Source: CAJXSD01 sp964633145 (GTDB lineage: Bacteria; Pseudomonadota; Alphaproteobacteria; Rhodobacterales; Rhodobacteraceae). Taken from it: a DNA stretch of 64,000 bases. The position numbers were made by a program, and so were the translations under genes. The DNA lies in contig CAZWFE010000002.1 of NCBI GenBank assembly GCA_964633145.1, positions 44,368-108,367 of the forward strand, given 5' to 3'. The notes below the pieces were generated by a model. The model did no database searches. It worked only from the letters and a program-made list of their open reading frames with translations, and had not been told where the DNA came from. Positions 50,965 through 60,347 of the stretch are shown piece by piece (within the stretch, counting starts at the first letter, position 1; every line of letters begins with the position of its first letter).

Positions 50965-53900
50965 ATGGGACAGTTTATTCGCGTGGGCGGCGTCCCCGAA
51001 GGATATGACGCAAAATTTTTATTGTCGGAACTGGCCAAAAATGGTCGTGCCGTTTTGCATATTGCGCGTGATGATAAACGGCTGGCTGCTATGGCCGAGG
51101 CATTGCAGTTTTTTGCCCCTGATGTGCCTGTCTTTACCTTTCCTGCTTGGGATTGTTTGCCCTATGATCGTGTATCGCCAAATGCAGAAATTTCGGCGAC
51201 ACGTATGGCGACCTTGGCCGGTCTGGTCCATGATATGCCCAAATCTTGCGTGGTTTTGACGACGCTGAATGCGGCCATGCAGCGTATTCCGGCGCGGTCG
51301 GTCATTCAGGGGGCATCATTTCGTGCCACTGTTGGTCAACGTGTCAATGAAACGGACCTGCGCCAGTTTTTGGTGCGCATGGGGTTTTCGCAATCACCAA
51401 CAGTTATGGAACCAGGCGACTACGCGATCCGTGGCGGGATCATCGATATTTTCCCACCTGGTCCAGGTGGACCTGTGCGGTTGGATTTTTTTGGCGACGT
51501 GTTAGATGGTGCGCGGCGGTTTGACCCCGATACGCAACGCTCAAGTGATGTGTTGCAAACGGTTGAGTTGGCCCCCGTATCCGAAGTGATATTGGACGAC
51601 AGTGCCATAACGCGATTTCGACAAAATTATCGTATTGAGTTTGGCGCAGCACGGACCGACGATCCATTGTATGAAGCCGTCAGCGCAGGGCGCAAACACC
51701 AAGGTGTCGAACATTGGTTGCCGTTTTTTCATGATAAATTGGAAACATTATTCGACTATCTGCCTGATGCATCTGTTACCTTGGATGATCAACTGACACC
51801 AATGCGGGTCTCGCGTTGGGATGGCATTGTTGATCAGTTTGAAACACGTAAAATCGCGATGGATCAGAAAAACCGGATAGACACCGTTTATAAACCGATC
51901 CCGCCTGATTTACTGTATTTGGATGACAATGATTGGGCACAAGCGATATCAGGACATCGGGTGTTGCAATTCAATCCTTTGCCGCAGGCCAGTGGACCAA
52001 ATGCGATTGATGCAGGCGCGCGCGCCGGGCGCAATTTTGCCCCCGAACGACAGCAAGAAACAATCAGCCTGTTCAGTGCGCTTAGCGACCATATTCGCAA
52101 AAAATTGGTCCAAGGACCGGTTGTTATCGCCAGCTATTCCCAAGGTGCGCGCGAACGCCTAGCCGGTTTGATCGAGGACGAAGGGCTCTCAGAAACGATC
52201 GAAATCAAAAACGGAACCCGCCTTGGAAAGTCTGGCCTGTATTTGGCGGTTTGGGCCTTGGAACATGGGTTTGAAACCGATGACCTGACGGTTATTTCTG
52301 AACAAGATGTTCTGGGCGATCGGTTAATCCGCCAAAGGTCTAAAAAACGCAAAGCGGATAATTTCCTGACCGAGGCGCAAAGCCTGTCACCAGGGGATTT
52401 GGTCGTTCATGTCGATCATGGCATTGGTCGCTATCATGGACTTGAGGTGATTACAGCCGCAGGCGCGTCGCATGAATGTTTGTTGCTGGAATACGCCGAA
52501 AAATCACGCCTTTATTTACCGGTTGAAAATATCGAATTGTTGTCGCGCTATGGCCATGAAGAGGGCCTGCTAGACCGCCTTGGCGGCGGCGCATGGCAGG
52601 CCAAGAAGGCCAAGTTAAAACAGCGTATCCGCGAAATGGCAGAACGGTTGATCCGTGTTGCTGCCGAACGGGAACTGCGCAAAGCGCCGGTGTTAAACCC
52701 GCCCGAGGGGATGTGGGATGCATTTTGTGCGCGCTTCCCTTACCAAGAAACTGACGACCAGCTGGCAGCCATCGGCGATGTGCTTGATGACCTAGATGCC
52801 GGACGGCCAATGGATCGTTTGGTCTGCGGCGATGTGGGCTTTGGTAAGACCGAAGTTGCTATGCGCGCGGCCTTTGCGGCTGCGATGTCTGGGTTGCAGG
52901 TTGCGGTTATTGCACCAACAACCCTGTTGGCGCGCCAGCATGCCAAGAATTTTGCCGACCGCTTCCGCGGTTTTCCGTTAAATATCAGACAACTGTCCCG
53001 ATTTGTTGGCACCAAAGAGGCCGAACAAACGCGCAAAGGGCTGGCTGATGGTACCGTTGATATCGTCATCGGGACACATGCGGTTTTGGCCAAATCCGTC
53101 AACATCAAATCGCTGGGATTATTGATCATCGACGAAGAACAGCATTTCGGCGTACAACACAAAGAACGCCTAAAACAGATGCGGTCCGACATTCACGTTT
53201 TGACGCTGACAGCGACACCCATTCCGCGCACATTGCAACTGTCATTGTCGGGGGTCCGCGATCTGTCGATCATCGGCACACCGCCCGTGGATCGTTTGGC
53301 GATCCGCACCTTTGTCAGTGAATTTGACGCCATCACCATTCGCGAAGGGTTGTTGCGCGAACATTACCGTGGGGGTCAATCGTTCTACGTTGTCCCGCGA
53401 ATTTCTGATCTGCCCGAAATCGAACAGTTTTTGCGCGAACAATGCCCAGAACTGACCTATGTCGTGGCGCATGGGCAGATGGCCGCGGGGGAATTGGATG
53501 ATCGGATGAATGCCTTTTATGATGGTAAATTCGATGTGTTATTGGCCACGACCATTGTGGAATCTGGATTGGACATTCCGACCGCCAATACGATTGTAAT
53601 TCATCGGGCTGATATGTTTGGGCTGTCGCAGCTTTACCAAATTCGGGGACGTGTGGGGCGGTCGAAAACGCGGGCCTATGCCTATCTTACGACCAAACCG
53701 AATGCCAAACTGACGGTAACTGCGCAAAAACGTCTGCGCGTACTTAGCAGCTTGGACACGCTTGGCGCGGGCTTTACGCTGGCCAGCCAAGATTTGGATA
53801 TCCGCGGCGCAGGCAATATGCTGGGCGAAGAACAATCTGGCCATATGCGCGATGTGGGATATGAGCTTTATCAATCCATGCTAGAAGAGGCGATTGCCAA

Positions 53901-54411
53901 AATCAGATCGGGGCAATCCGAGGCGGTGCTGGACGACGATCAATGGGCACCACAGATCAATCTGGGTGTTTCTGTTCTGATCCCCGAGGATTATGTACCC
54001 GATCTAGATGTACGTTTGGGGCTGTATCGTCGGTTGTCGCAACTGTCGACCAAGGTCGAGCTAGAGGGCTTTGCCGCCGAGCTGATTGACCGGTTTGGTA
54101 AATTACCCAAAGAGGTCAACACATTGATGCTGATCGTTCGGATCAAAGCGATGTGTAAGAAAGCAGGCATCGCAAAACTGGATGGCGGGCCCAAGGGCGC
54201 GACAATTCAATTCCATAACGATAAATTTGCTTCGCCGCAGGGCTTGGTTGAATTTATCAGCGATCAAAGAGGCTTGGCCAAAATCAAGGATAATAAAATT
54301 GTGATCCGCAGGGATTGGACCAAAGACAGCGATAAAATCAAAGGCGCATTTTCCATCGCCCGTGATTTGGCCGAAAAGGTCGTGGCCGCCAATAAGATCA
54401 AGAAAGCCTAA
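50965..54411 (+). CDS. mfd: Transcription-repair coupling factor
   Basis: Mfd removes stalled RNA polymerase from damaged DNA and recruits UvrA. The 1148 residues follow the family layout: N-terminal UvrB-like modules (about 1-450), the CarD-type RNA polymerase interaction domain (about 470-560, SPGDLVVHVDHGIGRYHGLE), the RecG-like motor with GDVGFGKTEVAMRAA and IIDEEQHFGVQHKERL, QIRGRVGRSKTRAYAYL (motif VI region), and the C-terminal D7 domain (after about 1000). It begins after the TTG-started membrane protein gene. Confidence 0.97.
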   Translation: MGQFIRVGGVPEGYDAKFLLSELAKNGRAVLHIARDDKRLAAMAEALQFFAPDVPVFTFPAWDCLPYDRVSPNAEISATRMATLAGLVHDMPKSCVVLTTLNAAMQRIPARSVIQGASFRATVGQRVNETDLRQFLVRMGFSQSPTVMEPGDYAIRGGIIDIFPPGPGGPVRLDFFGDVLDGARRFDPDTQRSSDVLQTVELAPVSEVILDDSAITRFRQNYRIEFGAARTDDPLYEAVSAGRKHQGVEHWLPFFHDKLETLFDYLPDASVTLDDQLTPMRVSRWDGIVDQFETRKIAMDQKNRIDTVYKPIPPDLLYLDDNDWAQAISGHRVLQFNPLPQASGPNAIDAGARAGRNFAPERQQETISLFSALSDHIRKKLVQGPVVIASYSQGARERLAGLIEDEGLSETIEIKNGTRLGKSGLYLAVWALEHGFETDDLTVISEQDVLGDRLIRQRSKKRKADNFLTEAQSLSPGDLVVHVDHGIGRYHGLEVITAAGASHECLLLEYAEKSRLYLPVENIELLSRYGHEEGLLDRLGGGAWQAKKAKLKQRIREMAERLIRVAAERELRKAPVLNPPEGMWDAFCARFPYQETDDQLAAIGDVLDDLDAGRPMDRLVCGDVGFGKTEVAMRAAFAAAMSGLQVAVIAPTTLLARQHAKNFADRFRGFPLNIRQLSRFVGTKEAEQTRKGLADGTVDIVIGTHAVLAKSVNIKSLGLLIIDEEQHFGVQHKERLKQMRSDIHVLTLTATPIPRTLQLSLSGVRDLSIIGTPPVDRLAIRTFVSEFDAITIREGLLREHYRGGQSFYVVPRISDLPEIEQFLREQCPELTYVVAHGQMAAGELDDRMNAFYDGKFDVLLATTIVESGLDIPTANTIVIHRADMFGLSQLYQIRGRVGRSKTRAYAYLTTKPNAKLTVTAQKRLRVLSSLDTLGAGFTLASQDLDIRGAGNMLGEEQSGHMRDVGYELYQSMLEEAIAKIRSGQSEAVLDDDQWAPQINLGVSVLIPEDYVPDLDVRLGLYRRLSQLSTKVELEGFAAELIDRFGKLPKEVNTLMLIVRIKAMCKKAGIAKLDGGPKGATIQFHNDKFASPQGLVEFISDQRGLAKIKDNKIVIRRDWTKDSDKIKGAFSIARDLAEKVVAANKIKKA

Positions 54412-54456
54412 GCTATTTTAAGTAATTGTTAACCATTCATACGTTAACGATTTTTT

Positions 54457-55104
54457 ATGATAGGGCGGTATGTGTTCATTATTCTTGCAGCGATTGGCGT
54501 GCAGGGCTGTGGTGGTGGGGCAGGATCCCCAACCGCAGGTGGCGATATTGTGCAATATCATTCCGAAACAGTGGTGGTGGACGGGGCCAAGGTTCAGGTG
54601 ACAGGCCCCCTTGGTGTCGTCGATTTGGGCGTCCCAAATTGGCAGGGCGATGATGCGCATTCGTCCGGGCCAACGTTATCCTATGTCATGACACGACGGC
54701 CTGATTATTTTGTTGTGGCCGGTACGGAAAACGGCATCGGATTCCATGGTGTTGCTGGAACATTGTCGGACGCCACTGGCGATCGTCCCATAACATACGA
54801 GGCACAAATTCAAATTATATCAGGGAAAACTGCGTTGCAGCACCCCGTTTTATTGACCGTGAACACCAATTGGGATGTCCCGCGTGTGTTAGGAGGAATC
54901 CCAAGCCTGGGGGTCGATATTTACGCTGATTTGAACAGTACGGGCGAATTTACAGGCCGCGTTGGATTTCGCCAGTCTTGGGCGACATTGCAGGGCGGTT
55001 TGTTTTCTGCTGATCCGCAGTTAAATGCTGAATACATCGCGGGTGGGTTTTCAGGCGATCAGTTTTACGGGATTATAACGGGGACCAAAATGGACGAACC
55101 GTGA
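54457..55104 (+). CDS. Unknown secreted lipoprotein
   Basis: This 215-residue protein starts with a lipoprotein signal (YVFIILAAIGVQGC, lipobox VQGC at residue 18) followed by Gly-rich residues. The body is rich in beta-strand-type sequence, with Gly/Ser turns and paired motifs such as YEAQIQIISGKTALQ, GRVGFRQSWATLQGGLFSAD and GGFSGDQFYGIITG. The last segments resemble strands of transferrin-binding-protein-like or surface beta-barrels, but I do not recognise a family. It follows mfd by 46 bases and is preceded by two GTTAAC hexamers. Expected location is the outer membrane or periplasm. Confidence 0.6.
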   Translation: MIGRYVFIILAAIGVQGCGGGAGSPTAGGDIVQYHSETVVVDGAKVQVTGPLGVVDLGVPNWQGDDAHSSGPTLSYVMTRRPDYFVVAGTENGIGFHGVAGTLSDATGDRPITYEAQIQIISGKTALQHPVLLTVNTNWDVPRVLGGIPSLGVDIYADLNSTGEFTGRVGFRQSWATLQGGLFSADPQLNAEYIAGGFSGDQFYGIITGTKMDEP

Positions 55105-55135
55105 TGCTGTATGATAATTTCTGGCGCAAACAGCG

Positions 55136-55360
55136 TTAAATTTCATCCACATCTGGCGGCAGTTTTTCAGCCAAAAATTCGCGTGCGCGCCGTTCGGCCA
55201 AACGCACGCGCACCGATGTCATATAGGATTCTTGCATTGTGGCGGATGTGGCCTCTAGGATTTTTGCGGTTTCATAGATCACATCGTCATTGCCAATTGC
55301 ACTTGCAATGGCAATCGCGTCCTTTGCTAACGCATCGGCCAGATCGTCAACCACACCCAT
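55136..55360 (-). CDS. Small helical protein of unknown function
   Basis: This 74-residue, alanine-rich and charged protein is probably mostly helical (DDLADALAKDAIAIASAIGN, RVRLAERRAREFLAEKL). No known family is recognised and it has no membrane segment. It is one base downstream of the alpha/beta hydrolase stop and so almost surely co-transcribed with it. I would treat it as cytoplasmic. Confidence 0.65.
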   Translation of the reverse strand: MGVVDDLADALAKDAIAIASAIGNDDVIYETAKILEATSATMQESYMTSVRVRLAERRAREFLAEKLPPDVDEI

Positions 55361-55361
55361 G

Positions 55362-56015
55362 TTAGCGCGAATTTTCCGTTAGGCGACGTTTCACATAATC
55401 GGTCACATGGCCAATCATCGGGTCCATATGTGGCTCTTCAAAGAAGTGACCAGCGCCCTCTAACTGGGTATGCGTGATTGTGATGCCTTTTTGCTCTTGC
55501 AGCTTGCCAACCAAACTTTCGGTATCAGCTGGCGGCGCGATCCGGTCGTTGGTGCCGTTGATGATTAAACCCGACGACGGGCAGGGGGCAAGGAATGAAA
55601 AATCATACATATTTGCGGGGGGGGCCACAGAAATAAATCCTGTGATTTCGGGGCGACGCATCAACAGTTGCATGCCAATCCATGCCCCAAAACTAAACCC
55701 TGCAACCCAGCAATGTTTGGAATTGTTATTCATAGATTGCAGATAATCCAGCGCCGAGGCCGCATCAGACAATTCGCCGATGCCCTGATCATATTCACCC
55801 TGCGACCGGCCCACGCCGCGGAAATTGAACCGCAACACGGTAAAGCCCATGTTATAGAACGCATAGTGCAGATTATAGACGACCTTGTTGTTCATCGTAC
55901 CGCCAAATTGCGGATGCGGGTGCAAAACGATGGCAATCGGGGCGTCGCGGTCTTTTTGTGGGTGGTATCGACCTTCTAGGCGTCCTTCGGGACCTGGAAA
56001 AATGACCTCTGGCAT
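55362..56015 (-). CDS. Alpha/beta hydrolase
   Basis: This is a 217-residue protein of the small alpha/beta hydrolase (dienelactone-hydrolase-like) group. It has the oxyanion HPHPQFGGTMNN region, RFNFRGVGRSQGEYD, the nucleophile elbow GFSFGA, the acid in NGTNDRIAPP and the His in LEGAGHFFEE. The substrate is unknown. The ATG is preceded by GGAGAG. It is read divergently from iscR, with 148 bases between, so the iron-box region may affect it too. Confidence 0.85.
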   Translation of the reverse strand: MPEVIFPGPEGRLEGRYHPQKDRDAPIAIVLHPHPQFGGTMNNKVVYNLHYAFYNMGFTVLRFNFRGVGRSQGEYDQGIGELSDAASALDYLQSMNNNSKHCWVAGFSFGAWIGMQLLMRRPEITGFISVAPPANMYDFSFLAPCPSSGLIINGTNDRIAPPADTESLVGKLQEQKGITITHTQLEGAGHFFEEPHMDPMIGHVTDYVKRRLTENSR

Positions 56016-56048
56016 ATTTAATTGTCTCTCCTCAAAGGATGTGCATTC

Positions 56049-56086
56049 TTGACAAAATGACTCGGTTTTCTTAGAAGGGTTCTAAA
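56049..56086 (+). promoter_or_regulatory. iscR promoter with Irr-like iron box
   Basis: A perfect -35 TTGACA (56049-56054) is followed at 17 bases by TAGAAG (56072-56077). TTAGAA-GGG-TTCTAA (56071-56085) is a perfect inverted repeat overlapping the -10. Extended, it matches the Irr/ICE consensus TTTAGAA-N3-TTCTAAA at all but one position. Irr is the iron regulator of alphaproteobacteria and represses or activates by iron and heme status. A box over the -10 would be expected to repress. The start of transcription would be about 75 bases before the iscR ATG. Confidence 0.65.
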
Positions 56087-56163
56087 CAACGGGTCCTGTG
56101 TGCAGTTAAAAAGCACATAAGGTCTGTTTCGCGTCGCGTCAATGAATTTGCGGGAAAAAGCAT

Positions 56164-56622
56164 ATGAAACTGAGCACCAAAGGGCGATATGCGATGATCG
56201 CATTGGTTGATATGGCATTGCAAGGTGCTGATCATTTGGTCACGCTTGCCGACATATCACGACGTCAGGATATTTCCCTGGCCTATCTGGAACAGCTGTT
56301 TGTTAAACTGCGTCGTGCAAATTTGGTCGAATCGGTGCGCGGGCCTGGTGGCGGGTACCGTTTGGCGCGACATGCGTCAGACATTCGCGTGGTTGATATT
56401 TTAACTGCGGTCGATGAAACCCTAGACGCCATGCACAAAGGGGCAGGCGCCAGTGGTGCCGTGTCGGGGTCCAAGGCGCAATCGCTGTCAAACCGTTTGT
56501 GGGAAAGCCTGTCGGCCAATGTTTATGTATTCCTACATCAGGCGCGGTTATCGGATGTGGTGGAAAACGCCATGGCACCCTGTCCTGCGGTGCCCAACCT
56601 GTTTTCAGTTGTGGATGAATAA
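56164..56622 (+). CDS. iscR: Rrf2-family regulator, IscR-like, lacking the usual cluster cysteines
   Basis: This 152-residue regulator has the N-terminal winged helix-turn-helix MKLSTKGRYAMIALVDMAL and the wing RGPGGGYRLAR. The region that in E. coli IscR holds the three cluster cysteines reads HKGAGASGAVSGSKAQ and has none. The only cysteine is Cys140 near the C-terminus. A similar cysteine-poor IscR is known in Rhodobacter sphaeroides, where it still responds to iron and binds a cluster. It is the first gene of the suf operon and probably regulates it. Confidence 0.88.
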   Translation: MKLSTKGRYAMIALVDMALQGADHLVTLADISRRQDISLAYLEQLFVKLRRANLVESVRGPGGGYRLARHASDIRVVDILTAVDETLDAMHKGAGASGAVSGSKAQSLSNRLWESLSANVYVFLHQARLSDVVENAMAPCPAVPNLFSVVDE

Positions 56623-56625
56623 CGG

Positions 56626-57687
56626 ATGGCAAGCCCACGCGTATATCTGGATTACAACGCCACAACCCCGCTGCGGGATGCGGCAAGGACGGCCATGATT
56701 GCGGCGATGGACGTTGTCGGCAATCCATCATCCGTCCATGCCGAGGGACGCGCGGCCAAAGGGATCATGGAACGTGCGCGTGGGCAGATTGCCCAGGCCT
56801 TTGGCTGCGAAGGCGCAGACATTATTTTCACATCCTCAGCCAGCGAAGCGGCCGCGCTTGCGCTTGAGGGGCGGGGCGCGCTGTGTTCAGGCGTTGAACA
56901 TGATGCGGTGCAGGCATGGTGTGATGCCAATTTGCCAACAACGGATCAGGGTTGTGTGACCACCGATGACCCTGCGCGGTCTGCCATTCAACTGGCGAAT
57001 TCCGAAACGGGCATTTTGCAGAGTGTCCCGCAAGGCGTTTTGTTGTGCGACATGACACAGGCATTTGGCAAAATTCCACTGGCCTTTAACTGGTCTGGCG
57101 CGGATATGGCGATTATTTCGGCCCATAAACTGGGCGGTCCCAAGGGCGTCGGCGCATTGGTGATCAAGCGTGGTATTGATATCGCAGCCCGCATTCGCGG
57201 TGGGGGTCAGGAAATGGGCCGCAGGTCTGGCACGGAAAATATCATCGGAATTGCTGGATTTGGCGCAGCAGCGCAGGCCGCGCAGCAGGATTTGGAACAG
57301 GGTGTTTGGCAAAATGTCGAAAAACTTAGAAACATTCTAGAAAAGACCATTGCACAATCTTCAAATAAAACTATTTTTGTCGGGAAAGGTGCGGCACGCC
57401 TGCCGAACACGTCCTATTTTGTGACGCCAGGTTGGAAGGGCGAGACGCAAGTGATGCAAATGGATCTGTCTGGGTTCGCTGTATCTGCTGGGTCTGCCTG
57501 TTCAAGTGGCAAGGTAAAGGCCAGCAAAGTTTTAAAGGCTATGGGCTATGATGATGACATGGCCTCATGTGCGGTTCGGGTCAGTTTAGGGCCAAGCACA
57601 ACTGAAAATGACATTCAATCGTTTTGCGACGCATGGTGCGCGCATTACGCAAAATTCGCCTCAAGGCATTGGGGCAACAACCGATAG
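56626..57687 (+). CDS. Cysteine desulfurase (NifS/IscS-like), first of two in the operon
   Basis: This is a 353-residue PLP-dependent desulfurase. The PLP lysine is in ISAHKLGGPKG and the catalytic cysteine in SAGSACSSGKVKAS. NATTPLRDAA near the start and RRSGTENIIG are family signatures. It is shorter than E. coli IscS (404) and lacks part of the middle of that protein, so it is a compact type. Its stop is 10 bases before the sufB start. A second, SufS-type desulfurase ends the operon. Confidence 0.92.
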   Translation: MASPRVYLDYNATTPLRDAARTAMIAAMDVVGNPSSVHAEGRAAKGIMERARGQIAQAFGCEGADIIFTSSASEAAALALEGRGALCSGVEHDAVQAWCDANLPTTDQGCVTTDDPARSAIQLANSETGILQSVPQGVLLCDMTQAFGKIPLAFNWSGADMAIISAHKLGGPKGVGALVIKRGIDIAARIRGGGQEMGRRSGTENIIGIAGFGAAAQAAQQDLEQGVWQNVEKLRNILEKTIAQSSNKTIFVGKGAARLPNTSYFVTPGWKGETQVMQMDLSGFAVSAGSACSSGKVKASKVLKAMGYDDDMASCAVRVSLGPSTTENDIQSFCDAWCAHYAKFASRHWGNNR

Positions 57688-57697
57688 GAGGCCAGAA

Positions 57698-59218
57698 GTG
57701 GCAGCATTGGATAAGGTCGAAGTCAAAGAAGGTGTTGATCAAGAGACAGTCGACGCCGTTCGCGAGGTCAGCACCTATAAATATGGCTGGAACACGGATA
57801 TCGAAATGGAATACGCGCCCAAGGGCGTTAATCCAGATATCGTGCGGTTGATTTCTGAAAAGAACGAAGAACCCGAATGGATGACCGAATGGCGTTTGGC
57901 GGCATTTGAGCGTTGGGAAAAAATGACCGAACCCAAATGGGCGATGGTCAACTATCCTGAAATTGATTTTCAGGATCAGTATTATTATGCGCGCCCCAAA
58001 TCGATGGCCGACAAACCCAAATCATTGGATGACGTTGATCCAAAATTGCTGGCCACATACGAAAAACTGGGCATCCCGCTAAAGGAACAGATGATCCTAG
58101 CGGGCGTTGATGGCGCCGAGGATATGCCTGCCGAGGGTCGCAAAGTGGCCGTTGATGCCGTGTTTGACAGTGTATCGGTCGGAACAACGTTCCAAGAGGA
58201 ATTAAAGAAAGCAGGCGTGATTTTCTGCTCCATTTCCGAGGCAATCCGTGAACACCCTGAGCTGGTCAAGAAATACCTTGGCTCTGTTGTACCGGTATCC
58301 GACAACTACTACGCGACGCTAAACAGCGCTGTGTTTTCTGATGGATCCTTTGTTTATATCCCACCAAACACACGTTGCCCAATGGAATTGTCCACATATT
58401 TCCGCATCAATGCGGAAAACACCGGCCAATTCGAACGCACGCTGATCATCGCCGACAAGGGCAGCTATGTATCCTATCTAGAAGGCTGCACAGCACCGCA
58501 ACGCGACACAGCGCAGCTGCATGCGGCCGTGGTCGAAATCATCATCGAAGAAGACGCCGAGGTGAAATATTCCACAGTCCAAAACTGGTTCCCAGGGGAT
58601 GAAAACGGCAAGGGCGGCATTTATAACTTTGTGACCAAACGCGCCGATTGCCGTGGCGATCGATCCAAAGTGATGTGGACCCAGGTTGAAACAGGATCCG
58701 CCGTGACATGGAAATACCCATCGTGCATTCTGCGTGGCAATGAAAGCCAAGGCGAATTTTATTCCATCGCCATTGCCAATAATCATCAGCAGGCCGACAC
58801 TGGCACGAAAATGATCCACTTGGGCAAGGATACCAAATCACGCATCGTATCCAAAGGCATCAGCGCAGGCGTTGCGCAAAACACCTATCGCGGATTGGTG
58901 TCGATGCACCCCAAGGCGAAAAACAGCCGCAACTATACCCAGTGTGACAGCCTGTTAATCGGGGATAAATGTGGCGCGCATACCGTTCCCTATATCGAGG
59001 TGAAAAATAATTCGTCGCGCGTCGAACACGAGGCAACAACATCCAAGGTTGATGATGATCAGCTGTTTTACTGCCGCCAACGTGGCATGGACGAAGAAGA
59101 GGCGGTCGCCTTGGTCGTAAACGGGTTCTGTAAAGAGGTGCTGCAAGCTCTGCCAATGGAATTCGCGATGGAGGCACAGCAGCTTGTTGCCATTTCACTT
59201 GAGGGGTCCGTGGGCTAA
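57698..59218 (+). CDS. sufB: Fe-S cluster assembly scaffold protein SufB
   Basis: SufB is the main scaffold on which SufBCD builds clusters. The 506 residues show the family core: NTRCPMELSTYFRINAENTGQFERT, the cluster-cysteine segment NYTQCDSLLIGDKCGAHT and HEATTSKVDDDQLFYCRQRG. The start is a GTG at 57698 with AGGAGG seven bases upstream. A longer frame open from 57608 overlaps the previous gene and has no ribosome site, so I reject it. It overlaps the next gene (TAATG). Confidence 0.97.
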   Translation: MAALDKVEVKEGVDQETVDAVREVSTYKYGWNTDIEMEYAPKGVNPDIVRLISEKNEEPEWMTEWRLAAFERWEKMTEPKWAMVNYPEIDFQDQYYYARPKSMADKPKSLDDVDPKLLATYEKLGIPLKEQMILAGVDGAEDMPAEGRKVAVDAVFDSVSVGTTFQEELKKAGVIFCSISEAIREHPELVKKYLGSVVPVSDNYYATLNSAVFSDGSFVYIPPNTRCPMELSTYFRINAENTGQFERTLIIADKGSYVSYLEGCTAPQRDTAQLHAAVVEIIIEEDAEVKYSTVQNWFPGDENGKGGIYNFVTKRADCRGDRSKVMWTQVETGSAVTWKYPSCILRGNESQGEFYSIAIANNHQQADTGTKMIHLGKDTKSRIVSKGISAGVAQNTYRGLVSMHPKAKNSRNYTQCDSLLIGDKCGAHTVPYIEVKNNSSRVEHEATTSKVDDDQLFYCRQRGMDEEEAVALVVNGFCKEVLQALPMEFAMEAQQLVAISLEGSVG

Positions 59219-59556
59219 TGGTTTGGGATAAATCACAAGGGATGATCGTCACAACGACCCCCAGCATTGAGGGTCGCAAAATCGTTGACTACAAAGGTGT
59301 GGTTGTGGGCGAAGCCATCATGGGCGCCAATTTCGTGCGCGATATTTTCGCCAGCGTCACCGATATCATCGGTGGGCGTTCCGGCGCATATGAAAGCAAA
59401 CTGGTCGATGCCCGCCAAACAGCAATGGCCGAAATCAAAGAAGAAGCTTTGGCCCTAGGCGCAAACGCCATTGTTGGGGTTGATCTAGATTACGAAGTTG
59501 TGGGCGAAAGCATGCTGATGGTGTCCATCAGTGGCACTGCCGTCATTATCGAATAA
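59218..59556 (+). CDS. YbjQ-family protein inside the suf operon
   Basis: This 112-residue protein of the YbjQ/UPF0145 family shows MIVTTTPSIEGRKIVDYKGVVVGEAIMGANFVRD and the helix-strand pattern ending with ALALGANAIVGVDLDYEV. It resembles a pentameric fold and is of unknown function. The family name includes a heavy-metal-binding label that is not experimentally firm. The start overlaps the sufB stop (TAATG) and sufC follows 35 bases later, so it is a true operon member. It is rare for sufB and sufC to be separated by another gene. Confidence 0.88.
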   Translation: MVWDKSQGMIVTTTPSIEGRKIVDYKGVVVGEAIMGANFVRDIFASVTDIIGGRSGAYESKLVDARQTAMAEIKEEALALGANAIVGVDLDYEVVGESMLMVSISGTAVIIE

Positions 59557-59591
59557 ATCGGCGCATCTGGCGCAAGACAGGAATTAAAAAA

Positions 59592-60347
59592 ATGTTGGAA
59601 ATCAAAAATCTACACGTCAAACTTGAAGAAGAAGACAAGCAGATCCTCAAAGGGGTTGATCTGACCGTTGAGGCGGGCAAAGTGCATGCAATCATGGGTC
59701 CAAACGGGTCAGGGAAATCCACCTTGTCCTATGTTTTGTCTGGCAAAGACGGCTATGAGGTCACAGATGGATCGGCCAGCTTAGAGGGTGAAGATATCCT
59801 TGATATGGAACCAGAAGAGCGCGCAGCAGCGGGTCTGTTTTTGGCGTTTCAGTATCCGGTTGAAATTCCAGGCGTTGGCAATATGACATTCCTGCGCACA
59901 GCTGTGAATTCCCAACGCAAAGCGCGTGGAGAGGAAGAATTGAGCGCCGCAGATTTTCTGAAAATCATTCGCGAACGTGCCAAGACCCTGAAAATTGACG
60001 CTGATATGCTAAAACGCCCCGTAAACGTCGGATTTTCGGGCGGCGAGAAAAAGCGTAATGAAATTCTGCAAATGGCCATGCTGGAACCCAAGATGTGTAT
60101 CTTGGACGAAACCGACAGTGGTCTGGACGTGGACGCGATGAAACTGGTGTCCGAGGGTGTGAATGCCCTACGTTCCGAAGGCCGTGCGTTTTTGGTCATC
60201 ACCCACTATCAGCGTTTGTTGGATCATATCAAACCCGATGTGGTTCACATTATGGCCAATGGTCGTATTGTTAAAACGGGCGGCCCTGAATTGGCGCTTG
60301 AGGTTGAACAAAACGGATATGCCGACATCTTGGCGGAGGCAGTGTAA
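59592..60347 (+). CDS. sufC: Fe-S cluster assembly ATPase SufC
   Basis: SufC is the ATPase of the SufBCD complex. The 251 residues have Walker A GPNGSGKST, the SufC-specific FLAFQYPVEIPGVGN, signature FSGGEKKRNE, Walker B CILDETDSGLDVDA and the switch ITHYQRLLDHI. AGGA precedes the ATG. The sufD start overlaps its stop (TAATG). Confidence 0.97.
   Translation: MLEIKNLHVKLEEEDKQILKGVDLTVEAGKVHAIMGPNGSGKSTLSYVLSGKDGYEVTDGSASLEGEDILDMEPEERAAAGLFLAFQYPVEIPGVGNMTFLRTAVNSQRKARGEEELSAADFLKIIRERAKTLKIDADMLKRPVNVGFSGGEKKRNEILQMAMLEPKMCILDETDSGLDVDAMKLVSEGVNALRSEGRAFLVITHYQRLLDHIKPDVVHIMANGRIVKTGGPELALEVEQNGYADILAEAV

Noticed and set aside
57608..57697. 30-codon upstream extension of SufB
   Set aside because: It overlaps the desulfurase gene; a GTG at 57698 with AGGAGG seven bases away is far better.
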